NCBI RefSeq assembly: GCF_027887165.1
Contig: NC_077232.1
Coordinates: 1,905,662 to 1,969,661, forward strand
Direction of reading: 5' to 3'
DNA from: Monodelphis domestica
Lineage: Eukaryota > Chordata > Mammalia > Didelphimorphia > Didelphidae
DNA: 64,000 bases
In this document: positions 45,755 to 58,800 of the stretch, piece after piece
Layout of the letters: each line of letters opens with the position of its first letter
Position numbering within the stretch: position 1 is the stretch's first letter
The notes under the pieces: model-generated
What the model was told of the DNA's origin: nothing
Database searches by the model: none
Seen by the model: the letters and a program-made list of their open reading frames with translations, nothing else
Translations under genes and position numbers: made by a program

Positions 45755-45970
45755 AGGGTAGTCCAATAGTTAGGCTATCTGTACAGGATTAAGGAAGATT
45801 TTAGCTAAATCTCATTTCAGATATGTTCTCATTATGTCATCATGGCTGAGTTTCTCCATGTGTGCTCTGGGGATGGCCATGTCCCCTCTACCATGGGGTT
45901 ATTTTGAGGATCGGATGATAATCACCTAACTGTGAGTTTTTGCCTTTATCATTATTATTATTATTATTGA
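45755..45970 (+). mobile_element. Probable MIR-type SINE
   Basis: SINE-like order of words: 'ggcagggtagtccaatagtt', 'tttctccatgtgtgctctgg' and 'ttgaggatcggatgataatc', ending in an ATT repeat. Diverged. Confidence 0.5.
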
Positions 45971-47559
45971 AAGCTCATTAAAGCAGCTGCTGTGGGGGTT
46001 TGTTTAATGGATTCTCCAATTTTGTGCCTGATTTCTCTAAGTCTCCTGCTAAGAAGGAGGAGAGGAGGAGCTTCCAGTTGCTTCTACTAATGGAACTGCC
46101 TCCCTTGGCCTCTGTGTATTGATGTTCCTACGCCTTCCCTATGTCCCTGGACCTCCCTGAAGATAGAGCATCCATGTAAGACTTCCTCTTCCTTTAGGTT
46201 TTGGCTCCTACGGTGGGCTGCCTCAGGGAGCCTCTGATCTGAGTAGAGTTAGAGTTCTAGAACTCCAATGGGGCCATTTAGAGGAATGCATTCCTTTAGG
46301 AGAAGAAAGAGGGCTGTTCTGATCTAGGCCAACCTTGTCAGGAGGTCACACTTGTGGCTTTGGATTAGATAAAACTCTTGATCAGCTCCAGCCATCTTGA
46401 GTCACTGTCGCGCTGCCTTAGTTAACGCTGATCTCCCCCAGTTTCTGGTGCTGATAAAGAACCTCCCCCCACTCAAGCCTTGCTCAAGGCTGCTATCTCT
46501 AAGTGACTCCAACAACTTCTCTCCCCCCTCTGAGACTGATTAGGAATGGCTCCACCCAGAGCTGTCATTGATTGCCTTTTCTCAACCAAGCCCATCGGAG
46601 GGTCCAGAATTTGAGCTGGGCTGATGTATACCAGGTGGAACCAGGAGGGGTTTCAAATTCAGTTTCTAATGCCTTGTCCAGCCCTCCTGATTCCCTAGTC
46701 TGAGTGTATGTGGGACAAGAGAGGTGATTCGGATCTACAGTTCATTTCTCCCACCATTGAGAAACAAATGCTTTCCAAATGGGGGCCTCCAAGGTTTAAT
46801 TTATGAAGAGTAACCACACTGATAGGAAACCCAAATCCCAGAAAATTCATCTATCTGGAGCCCTGTTTATCTCATCAAATACGTTTGGCCCCAGATCATA
46901 GGATGACCAAAGGAAAAGGCTCTACTTTTCTCCTCTTGCAGAAAACGTCCCATTTCTTATGGAGGATTCTGGGTCTTAATAGTAACCTATTTCTTGGACT
47001 TCAGGGGTCAGTGGTCAAACTTTGTTTTGGAATCCAGGAATGGAGAGAACAAAATGATTGCAGAAACACTTAGCAGAACAAGGTATTAAAGTTGTCCATT
47101 ACAACTGGAGCAGAAAAGAGCATCATGGAAATGACTAAGATATATTTGACTCGCCTAATTTTCCTGACCAAGGTACAAGCTACACTTCATTTTCTTCTCT
47201 CTTCTCTTTCTTCAGACTGTAGAAGAGTGTAAGGAAGCTTGGCATCCTTTACCACCAGACGTAAGGGGGGGGCTAAACCAGTAATTCAATGCAGCACACA
47301 TTTGTTATTCATTTATGTATGTGTTTCTTTGTATATTTACTTATTTATTCATTTGGGAAATTATGAATCCATTTATTTATTCATACTTTAAAATTTCTAT
47401 AAATAGCTTTTGCTTTTCTCATTTTTATTGTTCACTCTGCATATCTCCTCCATTGAGTCCATTTTTTTTATTTTTAAATAAAAACCAAACTCAACGTATT
47501 TAGGAAAAGAATTACTTCAGCACAATTGACGATGACATGAGCCAAGGTTTCCCAATACA
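45971..47559. other. Unassigned intergenic DNA with an exon-like segment
   Basis: No repeat recognised. A 45-nt open stretch (47216-47260) is framed by a pyrimidine-rich acceptor (ctctttcttcag) and a donor (gtaagg). No host gene can be connected to it. Confidence 0.3.
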
Positions 47560-48085
47560 CTTGGCATTCCGCCCGCATTCACCCACCTCCAGACAGCAGG
47601 CAGGCGAATGTCAGCATCGTTCGCTTTCTCCCGCCAAACTGCAATAAAAGTTCGTTCAATGCTTCTCGCTTGGATACACTGGCGCCAGAGCAATTTTCAC
47701 CGCGAGGCTTGGGGCCAGCGAAACTCTTCCTGGCCTGAAGAGGGCGAAGGCTACACCACCACGTGCTGACCTCATGCAAAACCAACCAAACAAACCAGGT
47801 CGTTGACCAACAGGGAACATGACTAACTGCAGGTGTCAGTAGTGCTGATTTCTGTGGCCTGAACTCTTTACTCACAAATGGTACTCAGCAGTGATCAATG
47901 TCCAAGCAATGGTAGCTTTGTTCATCCTGATTAGGACTAGGAGAAGCATCAAGGTGATCCGGTGTTCGCAGAAACGGAACCAGAGGCTGGCTGTGGGGAA
48001 GCATGGGTAAGGACACTGGCGACCTCCAGCTGGAGGGGCTGTTGAAGCTCTCACCCAAACTCCCACTCCCTACGGGCCATTTTTC
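47560..48085. other. GC-richer island of unknown origin
   Basis: CpG and GC are clearly higher than in the flanks. Near 47640 there is a polyadenylation-like tgcaataaaag, followed about 30 bp later by tggcgcc (47680-47686), which together recall an LTR end plus a primer-binding site. Termini and TSD were not found. It could equally be a promoter relic. Confidence 0.3.
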
Positions 48086-48099
48086 ATTGTTTTGTAGCT

Positions 48100-48850
48100 T
48101 TTAATTTGGCCGAGGGCTTATATTTTTAAAAAGCTTGTTCATCATTTATTGATATGACGTTTTTACATCATTATATGTGTAGTATTCATTATACTGAACC
48201 AACCTGCATTTCAAGTATAAACCCAACCTGGCCATAATGTATGTTCTGTCTTACACGTTGTAGCAGCTTAATTGCAAATAGTTTGTTTACTTTTTTCAAA
48301 AATATTCATAAGAAAATTGATTTTTAATTTTCTATCTTCGATTCTTCCTGATTTAGGTATCAAGACCATATTTGTATCATTGAAAGAAATGGGAAGGTTG
48401 CCTTTGTACTTTATTATCGGAACTGTTCATATAATAGTAAAATTAATTGTTCATTTGATTTTTGAAGTGATTCCCTTCTAAGAAAATCTGATCTTTTCCC
48501 CCCCTTTGTGAGTTCATTTTCTGCTTACTTATATATTCTTCTGTTATTGGATTGTCCAATTAGTTTATTTCTTCTTTTGCTCATCTGGATATCTTATACT
48601 TTTGAAGAGTTCATCTACTTCCTGTAAGTTATTGTTAGCATATAATTGGGTAAAATTACTTCTAAGTTTTCTTAATTCCTCTTAAAAGTTGTGTGTGAGC
48701 ACTTCTTTTTCATTTTTGAAAAAAAAATCCTCTTTAAATCCTATGAGCAGCTATCTATCTTATTTGTGTTTTAAAAATTCATCTTCATTAATTCATTTTT
48801 TGCTTTCAGTTTAAAATGTTGTCATCTCCATAAAATATGAGAATTGGCTT
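48100..48850 (-). mobile_element. Old antisense L1 ORF2 fragment
   Basis: Plus-strand text is the reverse of ORF2 RT regions: 'gaaccaacctgcatttcaag', 'gatttaggtatcaagaccat' and 'gcatataattgggtaaaatt'. It is more diverged from the other L1s than they are from one another. Confidence 0.55.
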
Positions 48851-49189
48851 GGTAGACATTGAAAGTACCCTCGATGAATCTTGAGAATTAGCAAGCGTTT
48901 GCATATCGTTTTAACAGTGTAGCACCTGTTGACATTCATCATCTAGATAGAGCTCTAGAGAATACAGGATCTCTCTCTATTTTTTCTTTGCTGATTAGAA
49001 AAATAACACTGACTCTATACACTAATAGTTCACCTGAAAGTCTTTCCTTTAGTGACGAGTATCTCACAAATATTAAATTCATATAAAAATATTTCCATGC
49101 AGATAACTTTGTTCCAAGTTTCAGTGTTACTCACTAGTAATTACTGTATAAAACAGAAGATACATGTGAAATGAACTTTAGGATATTTG

Positions 49190-49460
49190 TTTGTGATTTT
49201 CTTTCTCTCATTTGACTCTCCCTGATTTAGGTATTATAACCATAGTCATATCAGAGAAAGAGATTGGAAGGTTGCTTTTGTTCTTGATTATGGAAACTAC
49301 TTATTCGACATTGGAATGATTCATTGAATATTTGATAGAATTTCTTGTAAGTCCATCTGATCTTAATGATTTTTCTTCCTTTTTGAGTTCATTTATGTCT
49401 TATTCAATAGAATCTACTGATATTGGATTGTACAGTTAGTTTATTTGCAAGAAGATGAAT
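49190..49460 (-). mobile_element. Second antisense L1 ORF2 fragment
   Basis: It repeats the module at 48335-48545 ('ctgatttaggtatta', then 'gagattggaaggttgctttt'), about 0.9 kb downstream in the same orientation. Confidence 0.5.
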
Positions 49461-52287
49461 CTAGAAAGCCAACAATCTGTATTTGGTATTGGGTAAAACA
49501 CTTCAATTATTGGACACTTTTTTATTCTAACATCGATATATTATTTTTCTACTTATAAGATCTTTAATCAAGCAAGATATGTCAGTTTTTGGAATTTGCT
49601 CACCTTGGTGGTAGCAAACCTTGGGTCAAAATTCTATTTGTCAATCAATATCCTTTCTCCAAGGTGTCATCAAGAATTTAACTCCACATTATACTGGAGA
49701 GCTCACAAAAGCATAGTTCAGGGGAACTCTGCCTTATTTCAGTTTAGGGTTGTTGACAGTTCCACTACCTAGAGGGTTCCCCCAGAAGAGAAGACATCCC
49801 ATATCTTAGAAAGATAGAGTTCTGCAATTCCCAGGCATTCTCCAGAACTATGTGTGGATCTCCCAAATTTGAATTAATTTTGAATGCCCACCAAAGGGAA
49901 ATAAGTCCAAGAGAAAGGCTCATTGTAGATTCTTTCAGTTCTGGTTAGGTATCTGATAATCTCTCTTGACAGCTAAAGTCTAGATCAAAATTATTAGCAT
50001 GCATTTTGCATGTATAGATTAGAATTCACACACTATATTTACATTGCTAATGATTTCCCTTTATAGCTTCACAGTGCTCTGAAATAGTGATGCCTCCTTC
50101 TCAAAGACAAAAATCAACTTCCTATAATAAATTTCTCTCCCCTGTCCACAACCCTTATACATGGTCCTGTGAGTGATAATCTGTGCCAAAAAAAGTCCAG
50201 ACTTTGGCTCTCTTAAGAACAAAATAGCGCAGAAAGTGGAGCTAGATGGATGAGAGAAAGATACAGAGAGTCTGGGAAAGGGAGACTAGTTATCCCTAAG
50301 ATTCCTGGCATCCTCACTCCCAATTCCTCCCTTTTAATCTTCCTACTCTAGTTCTAATCTCATCTCAGTCTTCTCTGAATTGACTCTAGCCTCAAAATCT
50401 CAGGAATCTCTAAGAGTAAGATTTAGTTTCTCACAAATCTAAAAATCTCAAATGTCTAAATTCCCATTAAAGGACTGATTTTGCATCATCATAAAACTAT
50501 GTCATAAAGTTCACACACTAAACCACTTCCTCAGGTTCCATCTTCTCTCATATTACCCTCTTACCAAAATACCTAACACATTTCTTTTGTTCCTCAACTC
50601 TGTCTATCTTTCTGAGCTTCAGCCCAATGAGTATGAAGATGGATAACTCATCTGGAGAAGACAGAGAGTGGAGGAAAGGTCTTCAATATAGCTGTGGATT
50701 CTGGCCTTCTCAGGTCCCTGAAATTCTATTTAGTCTTTTACTTTGGAATCAGGTCCATCCTTTCCCCTTTTCCTGACTTCAAACTTTATTTTCATCATAA
50801 TTATTAGCCCTTAGATCCAAGTATCTTTCTCCTACCTTGCAGAAAGGGCATTTCACTTTACCTTCAGTAGCAAGAGGATTAGGGAAGGGCTGAAACATCA
50901 AAACAAGCCATTATTGCTAGTTGTCATGTGGAAAAAGCTTCTGAAAGCTGGTGGTTGGTCCTTGCCTCCAAGGGGAAAACCATCAGAACACAGCAGCTGA
51001 GACTTCTGTGACTCCCTCCCCAAACTGACCAACTTGCCAGCTGTACATTGAGGAGATCATTGTAAATGTATAAGGAAAGAATTAAACTCACAGAGAAATC
51101 TTCTGCAAATCCAGGAATAACAAAACTATACAAGGAAAGCTGCTAGACTGAGAACGTCCTTCTCCCTCTCCAGGATCCTGATGACTCTCACGCCTCTTCT
51201 TGCAGTTGATGCCTGTACTTGTCCTTCAGAATCTCCTAACGCAACACTGGGGTACAGGAGGTAACATGGAGCATGATTTAGAGCAGCTTTTCTCTTGCTC
51301 ATTTATCTCTTCCTTCTCCCCCAATCACAAAGGTCTAGCAACAGAGCTTTTCAGGCACCAAGCATTGATATTTCTGAAAAATTATCCTTGGGAGACGAAC
51401 TCCCAAAAGCCTTCAACTCACGGTAAAGCTCCATAAATAATGATGTCTCTTTGGTAAAGACTTCAATTCTCTAAAAATGCATTTGTGCACTATAGCATTA
51501 AAGACATTACTACTGGATTGGTGTGGTCCATTAACTCCAATCCACTGGTCTTTCCCATCATCCTTGAGTACTTAGCAGTCATGTTTCCTGCAACTTAAGG
51601 GAAAAAACACCTCTGTGGGCTGTATTGTTAATTAGTCCCATTTCTAGCTCTCACAAGACTTCTCTGAAAGTGAAGTTGAGTATTCTACAGTTGTCTCAAG
51701 TGTCCATGAAAAGTCCAGAAGAGCTTCAGATTCCCCTAGACTACATGTGGGTATAGAGGGGAGACTTAGCCTGGCTGGAAATCAGGAGCTTAAGGTTCTT
51801 TTGGGACAAGTATACATTCATACACTAACAAAATAATGTAACATATATAAGAAAATATAGGAATATGATACACATAGATACACAATATAATATACATATT
51901 CATACATACCTATATTTCTATTGATGACAGGCACTCTTACCATGGGGTTCATGAAGAGATTTGGGGACGTTCTGTGAACATGGGTGGGGAAAAATATTTT
52001 TATTTTTACTAACCTCTAACTGGAGATGATTATTTCTTTCAATTGTTTTTAGAAAATATTCTGAAGAGAAAGAGTCTACAAGTACCATAGACTCCTGAAA
52101 GCCTCCATAACATAAAAACATATTTGTATGTTCTTATGTAAAACTGTATAAATGCACATACACAAGCATGCATACATAATATTATTTATACATAGTATAT
52201 ATATCTACAGGTATGTTTCCTTGACTATATGTATCCATATATGTATGTACTTTTTTATATTACCATTTCTACTTTAAGGAAGCAGAA
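49461..52287. other. Unassigned intergenic DNA
   Basis: About 2.8 kb without a recognised gene or repeat. Frames are at most 78 codons. An acceptor-like ctcttcttgcag at 51194-51205 and a donor-like ggaggtaaca near 51258 bracket a short stretch, but no gene is connected to it. Confidence 0.35.
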
Positions 52288-52296
52288 ATAAGGACA

Positions 52297-52874
52297 GTAG
52301 TAATAGTAGTCTCTTGGTAACCGAGGATGATGATTGTCTTTGCGCGCTTTCATCTGTGATGTAGATGAGTGTGCACAAAGACACTTGTGCGTGAAGGAGA
52401 TTTAAGTGGAAAAGTCGATGCACAGAGATAGTCCCACTCTCTCGGCATTGGAAGCCTGGGTCGTTACACCTGGAGACTTCCTCAGCTGCATTGGGTGGCC
52501 ATGTTGTCTTTTGTGCTCCATCACGCCCTAAGCACTCCACAGTGCTTTGCTGCGTCGCCATCTCAGCCGTTGAACCTTCTTCTTGGTTTCTTCCGCCTGT
52601 TCCGCCAAAGCAGTCTTCACATGCTGGGTGAGCAAAGCCCTGGTTCACCAGGGGTCTATGACCCAATGGCTACCCTCACAAGGTTTGGCCGGCCTATCAA
52701 AGCCGTTGCCCGGGGTGTGGCCGCTGCCGCATGCTAGCAGCTAATGGGAGCCACAAGTGAGAGCTGGGTGTCAGGTGGGGGTCAGAGGCTGGAGAGCTGC
52801 CCTAGGAGGGCACGACAAGCCCTCCATACCAGAGATACTACTCCTCTCTGAGCACCCCATACACTTATACATAC
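52297..52874 (-). mobile_element. RTE-tailed nonautonomous element (RTESINE-like), copy 2
   Basis: It is the inverted partner of 35835-36414: the plus strand opens with the tail 'agtagtctcttggtaaccga' and closes with 'ctgagcaccccatacac'. The flanking 9-bp repeat ataaggaca (52288-52296 and 52875-52883) is perfect. Many CpG sites remain. It lacks the small ccatcgggtcg duplication seen in copy 1. Confidence 0.82.
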
Positions 52875-53100
52875 ATAAGGACACTAGGTCAATCATAAAC
52901 AACAGTAGAAACTGCCACATGCCCTTCCACTCTTTTTAGGGCCACTGCTCCTGATTTTCTTGCCCTTATCTTTCTCTCCAATACCATTTTAAGGCAAGGA
53001 TCCCTAGTGTTAAAGAAATGGAGCAACAAAGTTTGCCACTGGGTGTGACCCTCAGTCATGTTGAATCCATTATACCCTGGAAACCCGCTTACAAGATACA

Positions 53101-53263
53101 TAATGGTACAGTGAAGAGAATTGTGACCTTGATACCAGAAATGATGTGCTTAAATTCTGTTCCAACACTGCCTTTCTGGTGATTTTGGGCAAGTCACTTT
53201 CCTTGTCTTAGTCTGACTTTACCCTTGGATCAAGTAGAGGGACATCTATTAACAAACATTTGG
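53101..53263 (+). mobile_element. MIR-type SINE, target of L1 M2
   Basis: Wording includes 'gatttt' plus 'gggcaagtcactttcctt' and 'gtctgactttacccttggat'. It leads into 'acaaacatttggtcaagcac', whose continuation is found after M2 at 63194 onward. Confidence 0.6.
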
Positions 53264-54266
53264 TCAAGCACATTTTAAAAATATATATATTTTATTTAAT
53301 TGATTAATTTAGAGTATTTTTCCAGGATTACAAAAATCCTGTTCTTTCCCTGCCCTTCCCCCAACCCCCTCCCATAGCTAACACACAATTCCACTGGGTT
53401 TTACATGTGTCATTGGTCAAGATCTATTTCTATATTATTGATATTTGCACTAGGGGGATCATTTAGGGTTTATAACCCCAATCATATTCCCATCAACCCA
53501 TGTGATCAAGCGGTTGTTTTTCTTTTGTGTTTCTACTCTCACAGATATTCCTCTGAATGTGGATAGTGTTCTTTCTCATAAGTCCTTCAGAATTGTCCTG
53601 GATCATTGCATTGTACTCATAGAGAAGTCCATTATGTTCGATTGTACCACAGTGTATCAGTCTCTGTGTATAATGTTTTCCTGGTTCTGTGCCTTTCACT
53701 GTGCATCAATTCCTGGAGGTAATTCCAGTTCACATGGAATTCCTCCAATTCATTGTTTCTTTGAGCACAACAGTATTCCATTACCAATATATACCACAAT
53801 TTGTTCAGTCATTCCCTAATCAGAGAGCATCCCCTCATTTTCCAATTCTTTGTCACCACAAAGAGCGAGGCTATGAATATTCTTGTGCAAGTCTTTTTCC
53901 GTATTATCTCTTTGGGGTACAAACCTAGCAGTGCTATGGCTAGATGAAAGGGCAGACAATCTTTTATTGCTCTTTGGCCATAGTTCCAAATTGCCCTCCA
54001 GAATGGTTGCATCAATTCACAACTCCACCAGCAATGCATTAATGCCCCAATTTTGCCACATCCCCTCCAACATTTATTACTTTCCTTTGCTGACATGTTA
54101 GCCAATCTGCTTGGTGTGAGGTGGTACCTCAGAGTTGTTTTGATTTGCATTTCTCTGATTATAAGAGATTTAGAATATTTTTTCATGTGTTTATTGATAG
54201 TTTGAATTTCTTTATCTGAAAATTATCTATTCATTTATCAATTGGGGAATGGCTTGATTTTTTTGA

Positions 54267-57200
54267 TAAAAAGAAGGCAGGAATCACAATCATGATATCT
54301 GACAAAGCCAAAGTAAAGATATATCTAGTTAAAAGAGATAGGGAAGGTAATTACATCCTGATAAAAGGCAGTATAGACAATGAGGAAATATCAATACTCA
54401 ACATGTATGCACCAAATGGAATAGCATCCAAATATCTAAAGGAGAAACTAGTGGAGCTCAAGGATAAAATATATAGAAAAATTATACTAGTGGGAGACCT
54501 GAACCTTCCTCTATCAGAACTAGATAAAGCAAACAAAAAAATAAATAAGAAAGGGGCAAGAGAAGTGAGTAAAATCTTAGAAAAATTAGAGTTAGTAGAT
54601 ATTTGGAGAAAAATAGAGACAAAAAAATACACCTTCTTTTGAGCAGCACATGGTACATTTACAAAGATTGACCATGTTCTAGGGCATAAAAACATTGCAA
54701 ACAAGTACAAAAGAGCAGAAATAATAAATGCAACCTTCTCAGATCACAATGAAATGAAAATAATAATTAATAAGGGCACATGGAGAAGAAAATAAAAAAT
54801 TAATTGGAAATTAAACAATATGATTCTCCAAAATCAAAGAACAAATCATAGAAACAATAATTTCATTGAAGAAAATGACAATGAAGAGACATACTTTCAA
54901 AATCTATGGGATGCAGCCAAAGTAGTACTCAGGGAAATTTATATCTTTGAGTTCATATATTAACAAATTAGAGAGGGCAGAGGTCAGTGAATTGGGCATG
55001 CAAATTAAAAAACTAGAGTGTGAACAAATTCAAAATTCTCAGATGAAGACTAAATTAGAGATCCTAAAAATCAAAGAAGAAATTAATAAAATTGAAAATC
55101 AAAGAACTATTGATTTAATGAATAAGATGAGAAGCTGGTACTTTGAAAAAAATAAAGTACTGGTCAATCTAATTAAGAAAAGGAAAGAAGAAAACCAAAG
55201 TGACAGTATCCAAGATGAAAAAAGGAGACCTCACCTCTAATGAAGAGGAAATTAAAGCAATCATTAAAAACTATTAGGACCAATTATATGGCAACAAATA
55301 TGGCAATCTAGGTGATATGGATGAATACTTACAAAAATATAAATTGCCTAGACATAGACTACCTAAACAACCTCATATTAGAAAAAGAAATTAAATAAGG
55401 CATCAAAGAATTCTCCAAGAAAAACCCCCCAGTTCCAGATGGATTCACAAGTAAATTCTATCAAACATTCAAAGAACAACTAATCCCAATATTATACAAA
55501 CTATTTGACAGAATAAGCAAAGGAGGAGTTCTACCAAATTCCCTTTATGGCACAAATATAATACTGATTCCAAAGGCAGGCTGGTAAAAAACAGAGAAAG
55601 AAAACTAGAGACCAATCTCCTTAATGCAAAAATCTTAAATAGGATACTAGCAAAAAGACTCCAGCAAGTCATCACAAGGGTTATTCACTATGACCAGGTA
55701 GGATTCATACCAGGAATGCAAGAATGGTTCAATATTAGGAAAACCATTCTCATAATTGACCATATTAACAAGCAAACCAACAAAAATCACTTGATTATCT
55801 CAATAGATGCAGAAAAAGCCTTTGACAAAATACAACACTCATTCTTATTGAAAAAACTAGAAAGCATAGGAATAGAAGGGCCTTTCCTAAAAATAATAAG
55901 CAGTATATCTAAAACCATCAGCAAACATCATCTGCAATGGGGATAAAGTAGAAGTCTTCCCAATAAGATCAGGAGTGAAACAAGGATGCACATTATCAAC
56001 TCTATTATTTAACATTGTACTAGAAACACTAGCAGTAGCAATTAGAGAAGAAAAAAGTGAAGGTATTAAAATAGGCAATGAGGAGACCAAGCTATCATTC
56101 TTTGCAGATGACATGATGGTCTACTTAAAGAATCCTAGAGAATCAACCAAAAAGCTAGTGGAAATAATTAACAACTTTAGCAAAGCTGCAGGATACAAAA
56201 TAAACCCACATAAGTCATCAGCATTTCTATATATTTCCAACACATCTCAGAAGCAAGAATTAGAAAGAGAAATTCCATTTAACATCACCCTAGACAAGAG
56301 AAAATATTTAGGAATCTATCTGCTGAGACAAAGACAGGAACTATATGAACACAACTACAAAATACTCTTCACACAATTAAAACTAGAACTAAACAATTGG
56401 AAAAAAAACATTGATTACTCATGGGTAGGATGAACTAACATAATAAAAATGACACTGCTACCCAAATTAATTTACTTATTTAGTGCTATACCCATTGAAC
56501 TACTTTTTAGTGAATTAGAAAAAAACATAACAAAGTTCATTTGGAAGAACAAAAAATCAAGGGTATCCAGGGAAATCATGAAAAAAATGTGAAAGAAGGA
56601 GGACTTGCAGTCCCAGATCTCAAACTATACTATAAAGCAGTGATCATCAAAACACATTGGTACTGGCTAAGAGACAGAAAGGATGACCAGTGGAATAGAC
56701 TTGGGGAAAGTGGCCTCAGCAAGACAGTCTATGATAAGCCCAAATATCCCAGCTTTTAGGTCCAAAATCCACTATTTGATAAAAACTGCTGGGAAAATTG
56801 GAAGACAGTATGGGAGAGATTAGGTTTGGATCAACATCTCACACCCTACACAGAGATAAACTAAGAATGGGTGAATGACTTGAATAAAGAAGGAAACTAT
56901 AAGTAAATTAGGTGAACACAGAATAGTATACATATCAGATCTTTGGGAAAGGAAAGACTGTAAAACAAAGCAAGAGCTAGAAAAAATCACAAAATGTAAA
57001 ATAAATAATTTTGATTACATCAAATTAAAAAGGTTTTGTAGAATCAAAACCAATGCAAGCAAAATTAGAAGGGAAGCAACAAATTGGGAAACAATCTTCA
57101 TAACAAAAACCTCTGACAAAGGTCTAATTACTCAAATTTATAAAGAGTTAAATCAATTGTACAAAAAAATCAAACCATTCTCCAATTGATAAATGGGTAA

Positions 57201-57803
57201 GGGACATGAATAGACAATTTTCAGATAACAAAATCAAAACTATTAATAAGCACATGAAAAAAGTGTTCTAAATTTTTTATAATCAGAGAGATGCAAATCA
57301 AAACAACTCTGAGGTATCCCCTCAGACCTAGCAGATTGGGTAACATGACAGCAATGGAAAGTAATGAATGCTGGAGGGGATGAGGCAAAGTTGGGACATT
57401 AATGCATTGTTGGTGGAGTTGTGAATCCAATCATTCTGGAGGGCAATTTGGAACTATGGCCAAAGGGCGCTAAAAGACTGTCTGCCCTTTGATCTAGCCA
57501 TAGCACTGCTGGGTTTGTACCCCAAAGAGATAATAAGGAAAAAGACTTGTACAAGAATATTCATAGCTGTGCTCTTTGTGGTGGCAAAAAATTGATTGGA
57601 AAATGAGGGGCTGCCCTTTTATTGGGGAATGGCTGATCACATTGTGGTATATGTTGGTGATGGAATACTATTGTGCTCAAAGGAATAGTAAACTGGAGGA
57701 ATTTCATGTGAACTGGAACAACCTCCAGGAAGTGATGCAGAGTGAAAGGAGCAGAACCAGGAGAACATTGTACATAGAGATGTATACACTGTGGTACAAT
57801 TGA
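54267..57803 (+). pseudogene. L1 P2 ORF2 relic with RT palm
   Basis: The frame at 54292-54642 is the second half of the endonuclease (NMYAPNGIAS, VGDLNLPLSELD). After several stops and shifts, the frame at 55716-55946 has the RT finger/palm part ([15 protein letters not shown]), and the frame at 55975-56433 has KQGCTLSTLLFNIVLE and the catalytic [11 protein letters not shown]. The thumb region is near 56541-56759, and the C-terminal tail with SERSRTRRTLY ends at about 57803. At least five separate open pieces are needed, so it cannot make a working enzyme. Confidence 0.85.
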
Positions 57804-58160
57804 ATGTAATGGACTTCTCCTTTAGTGGCAATGCAGTGATCCTGAACAACATGGAGGGATCTACAAGAAAGAATACTATCCACATTCAGAGGAAAAACTG
57901 TGGGAGTAGAAACACAGAAGAAAAACAACAGCTTGATTACATGGGTCAAGGAGATATGGTTGGGAATGTAGACTCTAAATGAACATCCTAATGCAAACAC
58001 CAACAACATGGAAATAGGTTTTGATCAAGGATACGTGTAATACCCAGTGAAATTGTGTGTCAGCTATGGAAAAGTGGGGGAGGGGGGAAGGAAGGGAAGG
58101 AAATAATATGATTCTTTTAACCAAGGAATAATGTTCTAAATTGACTAAATAAATTAATTA
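54267..58160 (+). mobile_element. 5'-truncated L1 (P2) nested in M2
   Basis: Starts within the ORF2 endonuclease ('aaaaagaaggcaggaatcac') and runs to the L1 3' end near 58160. No clear TSD; both junctions fall at short T/A runs. It is the only L1 in the window that keeps a readable RT palm. Confidence 0.82.
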
Positions 58161-58800
58161 AAACTTTTTTTCTCATCTATATTCATTAAGGAGATTGGTC
58201 TATAGTTTTCTTTCTATTTTTTACCTACCTGGCTTTGAAATCAGTACCATATTTGTGTCATAAAAGGAATTTGGTAGAACTCCTTCTTTGTGGATTATGT
58301 CAAATAGTTTGTATAATACTGAGATTAGTTGTTCTTTGAATGTTTGTAGAATTCACTTGTGAATCCATCAGGCCCTGGGGATTTTTTCTTAGGGAGTTCT
58401 TTGATGGCTTGTTCAATTTCTTTTTTCTCATATGGAGTTATTTAGGTATTCGATTTCTTCTTCTGTTAATCTAGGCAATTGGTATTTTTGTAAGTATTCA
58501 TCCATATCACCTAGATTATCATATTTATTGTCATATAATTGGGCAAAATAGTTTTTAATAATTGCCTTAATTTCCACTCATTAGAGGTGAGGTATCCCTT
58601 TTCATCTTGGATACTGTTAATTTGGTTTTCTTCTTTCCTTTTTTTATTGGTTTGATCAGTACTTTGTCTATGTTATTTATTTTTTCAACATACCAGCTTC
58701 TAGTGTTATCTATTAATTCAATAGTTCCTTCACTTTTGATTTTATTAATTTTTCCTTTAATTTTTAGGATCTCTAATTTAGTTTTCATCTGGGTATTTTT

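Noticed and set aside
41266..53000. Search for a second MRGPR copy next to the right block copy
   Set aside because: If the block were part of a large tandem duplication, a receptor copy would be expected after about 41.3 kb. None was seen in any frame.
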